From: Carettochelys insculpta
Lineage: Eukaryota; Chordata; Testudines; Carettochelyidae
DNA length: 64,000 bases
Assembly: GCF_033958435.1 (NCBI RefSeq)
Contig: NC_134160.1
Span: 11,767,001 to 11,831,000 of the forward strand
Direction of reading: 5' to 3'
The translations under genes were made by a program, and so were the position numbers. Below are positions 61,601-64,000 of the stretch, piece by piece. Position 1 is the stretch's first letter. Each line of letters begins with the position of its first letter. Below the pieces are notes generated by a model. That model was not told the DNA's origin. It was given only the letters and a program-made list of their open reading frames with translations, and made no database searches.

Positions 61601-61796
61601 CAGCCGCAGTCTGAGGGCACACCTGCATGAAGTAGCTGGCCGGGATGGAGTGCATCTGAGGGCTGCTGAGGCTGGAAGTCACCAAGTCTGCAGAGCTCAT
61701 CACAGGTATGACTTTCTTTTGCTGCTGGGGGAGGCAGGCAAAGGAGCAGCTCCCGCTGTCTGGGGCTGCAGACACTCCCTTGGGTAGGCTCAGCAT
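40479..61796 (-). CDS. E2F2: E2F2 transcription factor, complete coding region in seven exons
   Basis: E2F2 is an activator E2F that binds DNA with a DP partner and drives S-phase genes; RB holds it inactive. Seven coding exons join in frame: 61509-61796, 46913-47018, 45777-45996, 44039-44197, 43098-43212, 42369-42528 (or 42525) and 40479-40693, giving 420 or 419 residues (human is 437). Order of domains: an N-terminal tail typical of E2F2 (ATPHGPE motif), the KRKLDLE cyclin A-binding and nuclear signal, a winged-helix DNA-binding domain with the invariant [13 protein letters not shown], a leucine-zipper dimerisation region, the marked box ([11 protein letters not shown]), and a C-terminal transactivation and RB-pocket motif ([11 protein letters not shown]...SDLF). 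E2F1 and E2F3 are ruled out by the N-terminus and by the LLQQTEDQ and YDLGDLL stretches. Five introns are GT-AG; intron 4 is AT-AC. The start ATG has G at -3. No frameshift or stop interrupts the joined frame. Confidence 0.95.
40940..42060 (-). repeat. Minisatellite in E2F2 intron 6, unit about 70-79 bp
   Basis: About 16 copies of a unit containing the plus-strand anchor CACAGCTCTGCC are spaced mostly 70-79 bp apart, with some shorter units of about 55 bp. The plus strand is C-rich; the transcribed minus strand is G-rich with many GGG runs. Most units carry GGTGAGG, a donor-like string, on the minus strand. The array fills most of the intron between exons 6 and 7. Long open frames across it are a by-product of the repeat. 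Confidence 0.9.
42369..42528 (-). CDS. E2F2: E2F2 coding exon 6
   Basis: The exon encodes [20 protein letters not shown], a conserved E2F segment, then an acidic Ser/Pro-rich linker. The acceptor is a tandem CAGCAG, so the exon may begin at 42528 (extra Gln) or 42525. The donor is GTGAGG from 42368. It ends one base into a codon that exon 7 completes as Ala. Confidence 0.92.
42945..42996 (-). repeat. MIR-like SINE fragment in E2F2 intron 5
   Basis: GTGCCTCAGTTTCCCATCTC then TAAAATGGGATA. Confidence 0.6.
43098..43212 (-). CDS. E2F2: E2F2 coding exon 5 (marked box)
   Basis: One base completes the Arg codon, then come 38 residues starting [18 protein letters not shown] and ending LEVPDFNE. This matches the E2F marked box. 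The donor is GTTAGG from 43097. Confidence 0.94.
43213..44038 (-). other. E2F2: E2F2 intron 4, AT-AC U12-type intron
   Basis: The intron begins ATATCCTT (44038-44031), a perfect match to the U12 AT-AC donor consensus. It ends in AC at 43214-43213. A branch-site-like TTCCTGAAC (43234-43226) lies 13-14 bases before the end and differs from the TTCCTTRAC consensus at one position. Splicing AT to AC restores an Arg codon (AG plus G) and the conserved R-LAYVTYQD junction. No GT-AG alternative in the neighbourhood keeps the frame and the family sequence. Length is 826 bases. Confidence 0.92.
44039..44197 (-). CDS. E2F2: E2F2 coding exon 4 (dimerisation zipper)
   Basis: The exon encodes [19 protein letters not shown] and the leucine-rich coiled coil that follows ([14 protein letters not shown], then [10 protein letters not shown]). 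This is the DP-dimerisation region. The exon starts after CCCCAG at 44198. It ends with two bases (AG) directly before ATATCCTT, a U12-type AT-AC donor, not a GT donor. Confidence 0.93.
44198..45776 (-). other. E2F2: E2F2 intron 3
   Basis: A 1579-base GT-AG intron between the DNA-binding and zipper exons. I recognise no element in it. Confidence 0.9.
45777..45996 (-). CDS. E2F2: E2F2 coding exon 3 (DNA-binding domain)
   Basis: The exon carries most of the winged-helix domain: [19 protein letters not shown], then [19 protein letters not shown] and [20 protein letters not shown]. The RRIYDIT recognition helix is intact. Human E2F1 and E2F2 have Trp where this copy has Arg (DLN-R-AAEVL); E2F3 has Lys there. 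The acceptor ends AAAG at 45997 and the donor is GTAAGG from 45776. Confidence 0.95.
45997..46912 (-). other. E2F2: E2F2 intron 2
   Basis: A 916-base GT-AG intron. About half of it is an antisense CR1 tail (46216-46708). Confidence 0.9.
46216..46708 (+). mobile_element. CR1 LINE 3' part in E2F2 intron 2
   Basis: Contains GAGAAGAGCAACAAGAATGA, GGTTTAGGTTGGACATTAGG and CAATGACCTCTTGAGGTCCT, ending at the CR1 terminus TGTGATTCTA. It lies antisense to E2F2. Confidence 0.88.
46913..47018 (-). CDS. E2F2: E2F2 coding exon 2
   Basis: The exon encodes 35 residues plus one base, starting AKRKLDLEG, the cyclin A-binding and nuclear localisation segment, followed by PEFRTPKGK. The acceptor is a pyrimidine-containing tract ending CAG at 47021-47019; the donor is GTAAGT at 46912-46907. 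Phases agree with exon 1 (0) and exon 3 (1). Confidence 0.93.
48903..49112 (+). mobile_element. Turtle tRNA-derived SINE in E2F2 intron 1
   Basis: Same family as 3707-3900: GACAGCTCAGTGGTTGAGCA, CCTGCTAAACCCAGGGTTGT and TGACCTCCTGAGGTCCCTTC, with an internal A run. The A and B box regions are recognisable. Confidence 0.88.
49969..50042 (+). pseudogene. tRNA-Thr-like pseudogene
   Basis: A cloverleaf can be drawn: GGCACTG acceptor with TGGAGCC (one mismatch), D arm GCTTGG...AAGC, anticodon stem TCTGC/GCAGG with loop CTGGTAA (anticodon GGT), T stem CTGGG/CCCAG with loop TTTGCTT. The T loop departs from the TTCRA rule and the B box is weak, so it is probably inactive. It looks derived from tRNA-Thr(AGT). 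A SINE head is an alternative. Confidence 0.5.
50910..51060 (+). repeat. MIR-like SINE fragment
   Basis: CATTTTACAGGTGGGGAAAC, TGAGGCACCGAG and CAGAGCTGGGAATAGACCCA in order. Confidence 0.75.
52556..52665. repeat. ATTAAT-rich repeat fragment
   Basis: AGGGCTGTCAATTACAGCAG and GTGTTAATTGCAGGCATTAA resemble an interspersed repeat with GATTAATCGC-type motifs that I know from turtle genomes; only a short part is present. Confidence 0.4.
52770..52960. repeat. Imperfect GT-rich tract
   Basis: Recurring TGTGTG, GTGCATGTG and TTTGTGTT strings, too impure for a clean microsatellite. Confidence 0.6.
53040..53185 (+). repeat. MIR-like SINE fragment
   Basis: CCCATTTTATCAATGGGTAA, ACTGAGGCACAGGGCAGTG and CTTGCCCAAGGTCCCCCAGC in order. 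Confidence 0.75.
56060..56195 (+). repeat. MIR-like SINE fragment
   Basis: CAAAGCACTTTATGGACG, AAGATGGCAAAACCAAGGAC and ACTTGCCCAGGTCACAAAGC in order. Confidence 0.65.
57270..57440 (+). repeat. MIR-like SINE fragment
   Basis: ATGCCCAGAGTCACACTGGG and GCAGGGAATTGAACCCAGGT, the MIR 3' half. Confidence 0.6.
58899..59335 (-). mobile_element. CR1 LINE 3' part in E2F2 intron 1
   Basis: Starts CATAGAATCATAGAACAGTA, the CR1 3' terminus in reverse, and runs through AGTGAAGAAGTTTTTCCTAA. The minus-strand frame 59022-59348 holds the CR1 ORF2 C-terminus ([20 protein letters not shown]). Confidence 0.87.
60575..60700 (-). repeat. MIR-like SINE fragment
   Basis: TTCTTCCTCTGTGAAATGGG then TATAATATCCCTCTCCC, reversed MIR core. 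Confidence 0.6.
61509..61796 (-). CDS. E2F2: E2F2 coding exon 1
   Basis: The exon encodes 96 residues from MLSLPKG to GRLP. The mid-part, with [10 protein letters not shown] and the ATPHGPE stretch, aligns with the human E2F2 N-terminus (VVPAMSPTEL and ATPHGPE). The exon ends in phase 0 and is followed by the donor GTAAAG at 61508-61503. The open frame runs 31 codons past this donor, but those residues do not match the family. Confidence 0.92.
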
Positions 61797-62450
61797 TGCA
61801 AAGTCCTTTCCGAGAGGCCCAGCTGGCAGGGAAGGGAGCGCAGAGACGTTGCACGGCTTTAAGGGGGGTGCTTAAAAACCTGGCTGCAGCTGAGACATAC
61901 AGGATCAACGGAGGGGTCGGAGGCTGCTCTTAGCATTGCTCAGCCATTTAAAGCACTGCATGGTGTGCAGGAGCCGCCAACGGCCCCCAGAGATTGCAGT
62001 CTGAGGCTGTCTTGCAAAAAAAGCCCAGCTGGGATATTGGTTATAAGGCATTGGGGGGTGGGGGTGAAGTCCCTAGCGACTGTTTCAGCTCCCTCCCCTG
62101 CTGCAGGAGGAAAGCCCTAACCCCAGCCCTTCTTCCTGCAAGAGCCTCCAAGGGTCCGGCCAGGCCGGGCCGCCGGTTGCACTGTAAAACCAAACAATTC
62201 AAAGTTACTGGTTTTGTCTTCCGGGGAGCCGGGCTTGCAGCGCCAGAGAGCTGCGGGCAGAGCTTTGACCGCCGGCCGGTTAGTTCAGGGGCGGGAGACT
62301 TCCACCTCCGAGGGGTGCAACTCGCCCCGCTCCCAGCCCAGCCTGGTGCATCCGAAAGGGAACAAACCGAACAATAGCGACGATCGCCCCTTAAATCTCT
62401 GCTCCTTCTCCGTACAGCCCCCGGGCGGGAGGGCCCAGCAGCATCAAGCT
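61797..62450 (-). other. E2F2: E2F2 5' untranslated region (inferred)
   Basis: The stretch lies between the proposed promoter core and the E2F2 ATG. I see no strong intron signals that would force a separate 5' noncoding exon, but one cannot be excluded. Confidence 0.4.
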
Positions 62451-63010
62451 TGGGGGAGCCGGGCCCTGGATCCGACCGAGCCCCCACCACTGGCTGGCAT
62501 GGAGCTGCTCGCCACTGCAAGGCTGGAGCGGCTCGCCCCCCTGCCGGCGGGGCCGGGCCGGGATGGGCGCGGATGGGCGCGGGGCGCTGGCTGCGGAGCG
62601 GGCCCGGCTCTGGCTCTTTCTCCCGCGGCTCCGGCGCTGGCTCGCTTTTTTTTTTTTTTTTTTTTTAAGCGCCAAACTACGTGCCGCGAAATTCGGATCT
62701 CCCGCGGAAAAAGCCGCGCGCTGATTGGCCGCTGCAACACGGGCCGGGCCCCGCCCACCGAATTGGATACATTCGGCGAGGAAAGAGCGCGGGGCTGGAG
62801 GGGCGGAGGGGTCTGCTCTTAAAGGGGCAGCGCCGCGAACCCTCCACCTCTTGCCGCACTCAGCTCTGCTTCAGCCGCTCCCCCGCCCACCGCGCCGAAT
62901 GGGCGCGGCAGCCGCGGGAAGGGGCGTGTCCGTACACACCGCGAGCTTCTGCAGCCGGAACTGGCTGTCAGACTTGTGGCTAAGGGAACACAGGGCGGGG
63001 GGAGTGTAAA
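62150..63010 (-). promoter_or_regulatory. E2F2: E2F2 CpG-island promoter
   Basis: This block is strikingly rich in CpG and GC compared with the flanks and lies upstream of the E2F2 start codon. On the minus strand it has a canonical E2F site TTTGGCGC (62669-62676), CCAAT boxes (62724-62728 and 62762-62766) and an Sp1-type GC box (62749-62756). More GC boxes and an E2F-like CGCGGGAA (about 62912-62919) lie further up. The known E2F2 promoter is E2F-responsive, which fits. The clustering suggests a start between about 62450 and 62660, but no single start can be fixed. Confidence 0.75.
62646..62667. repeat. Poly-T run next to an E2F site
   Basis: About 21 T bases on the plus strand (A on the gene strand) directly abut the TTTGGCGC site of the E2F2 promoter. 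Confidence 0.9.
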
Positions 63011-64000
63011 GCCTGTTCCGCCCGTGCACCGCGCTGGGATCCGCTGTTGTTGCAAACAAAGCCCTGCGAGTGCAGTGGGTGTGCAATGGGCTGGGCTGTG
63101 GCAGCATAGCAAGTCGGGCCCTGGTCCCGCAGGGTGCTGCAGCAGTTTGCCCAGTGGGGGTGTTGAGAACCATTGGAACCAACTGTAAGCCCAGTATATA
63201 ATGGAAGGTGCTTCATATATACTAGTTCCAATACCTAGCAAATGTGTCCTCTTGGCGCAGGAATGGCCTTACATGTACAGCACCTAGTGCGCCTGTACCC
63301 AGATCTCGACTTTGGTCTCAGAAAAATATTGCAATAGCAATGGACAGAGGTCACTGTAGTGATAGGCACCTTACGCAGCTGTCCCGGGCAGCTGATTTCC
63401 AGGCAGTGGCCTGGGGTAACAAGAGCAAACGTTGAGTGGCCAGTGTAACCCCCTGCTAAAGATCACAATGCCACTTGCTCAGATTTGGCCCTGTTGCCCC
63501 TTTGTTGGGACAGAGGGACAGCCCAACTAAATCTGAGTGAGTCTGGGGTGGGGGAGCACAGCCCACTAAGGAGTTGCCTGGAGCAGTAGCATCTTGCGTA
63601 GACTCTGCGTCTAGAGATAATTATTCACATGCCATGGTGCAGTCCTATGTCTCCCTAACATAAAACATCGGAGGGGTAGCCATGTTAGTCTGGATCTGTA
63701 ACAGCAACGAAGGGTCCTGTGGCACCTTATAGACTAACAGAAAAGTTTTGAGCATGAGCTTTCGTGAGCACAGACATAAAACAGAAGCCCTGGAGGGCAG
63801 CTTAACAAAGTCTGATGTGGTAAGGAAAACAATTGGGTTTTGACCCAAACACCTATTCACTCTTACCTGTGAAGAGTAGTTTACGCTGCACAACTCTACC
63901 CCTTGCAGTCATTTATGTGGGGAGGGGTTGTGGTTTAGTTTAAAGGAGTGTTACTCAGTCTTTTCCATACTGGACCATAAGTGCTAGAACTAGGGGTACT
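63010..64000. other. Upstream flank of E2F2
   Basis: Beyond the CpG island I see only the Penelope tail at 63664-63775. The next gene expected by synteny (ID3) is not in the window. Confidence 0.5.
63664..63775 (-). mobile_element. Penelope-like tail fragment upstream of E2F2
   Basis: Matches the tail of 24124-24250: GGAGGGGTAGCCATGTTAGT, GAAGGGTCCTGTGGCACCTT and GAGCTTTCGTGAGCACAGAC. Confidence 0.85.

Noticed and set aside
62214..62822. 202-codon frame across the E2F2 CpG island
   Set aside because: It is antisense to the E2F2 promoter and passes through a poly-T run that gives a Phe stretch; high GC makes such frames common.

Overview
This is a piece of a vertebrate nuclear genome, almost certainly from a hidden-necked (cryptodiran) turtle. 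Three things point there. Two copies of a tRNA-headed SINE of the type known from cryptodiran turtles are present (3707-3900 and 48903-49112). CR1 LINE fragments are abundant. Penelope-like tails, hAT elements and Harbinger-type inverted-repeat elements are spread throughout. There are no operons or prokaryotic signals. Genes are split by GT-AG introns and, in one place, by an AT-AC intron.

Two genes are recognisable, both on the minus strand. At the left, 8298-8423 is the first coding exon of ASAP3 (an Arf GTPase-activating protein). Its promoter lies to the right, and 1-8297 is the start of its first intron; all other exons are outside the window. On the right is a complete E2F2 gene (cell-cycle transcription factor). 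Seven coding exons between 61796 and 40479 join in frame into a protein of 419 or 420 residues. The E2F2 promoter is a CpG-rich block at about 62150-63010 with an E2F site, CCAAT boxes and GC boxes. The order ASAP3-E2F2 on one strand is the same as in human chromosome 1p36.

Layout: 1-8297 ASAP3 intron 1 with MITE, CR1, SINE and Penelope debris; 8298-8800 ASAP3 exon 1 and promoter; 8800-34880 intergenic, mostly transposon-derived, including a nested stack at 22375-27880 (Harbinger containing CR1, which contains Penelope and a further insertion); 34887-40478 candidate E2F2 3' UTR; 40479-61796 E2F2 exons and introns, including a roughly 75-bp-period minisatellite in intron 6 and an AT-AC U12-type intron 4; 61797-63010 5' UTR and CpG island; 63010-64000 upstream flank.

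I see no unknown multi-gene system. The most notable signals are the AT-AC intron of E2F2, the intron 6 minisatellite, the uninterrupted GIY-YIG frame of a Penelope-like element, repeated head-to-head Penelope tails, and two young Harbinger-type elements that share open frames and have 3-bp target duplications. All motif and homology calls were made by eye from the sequence; no search was run.
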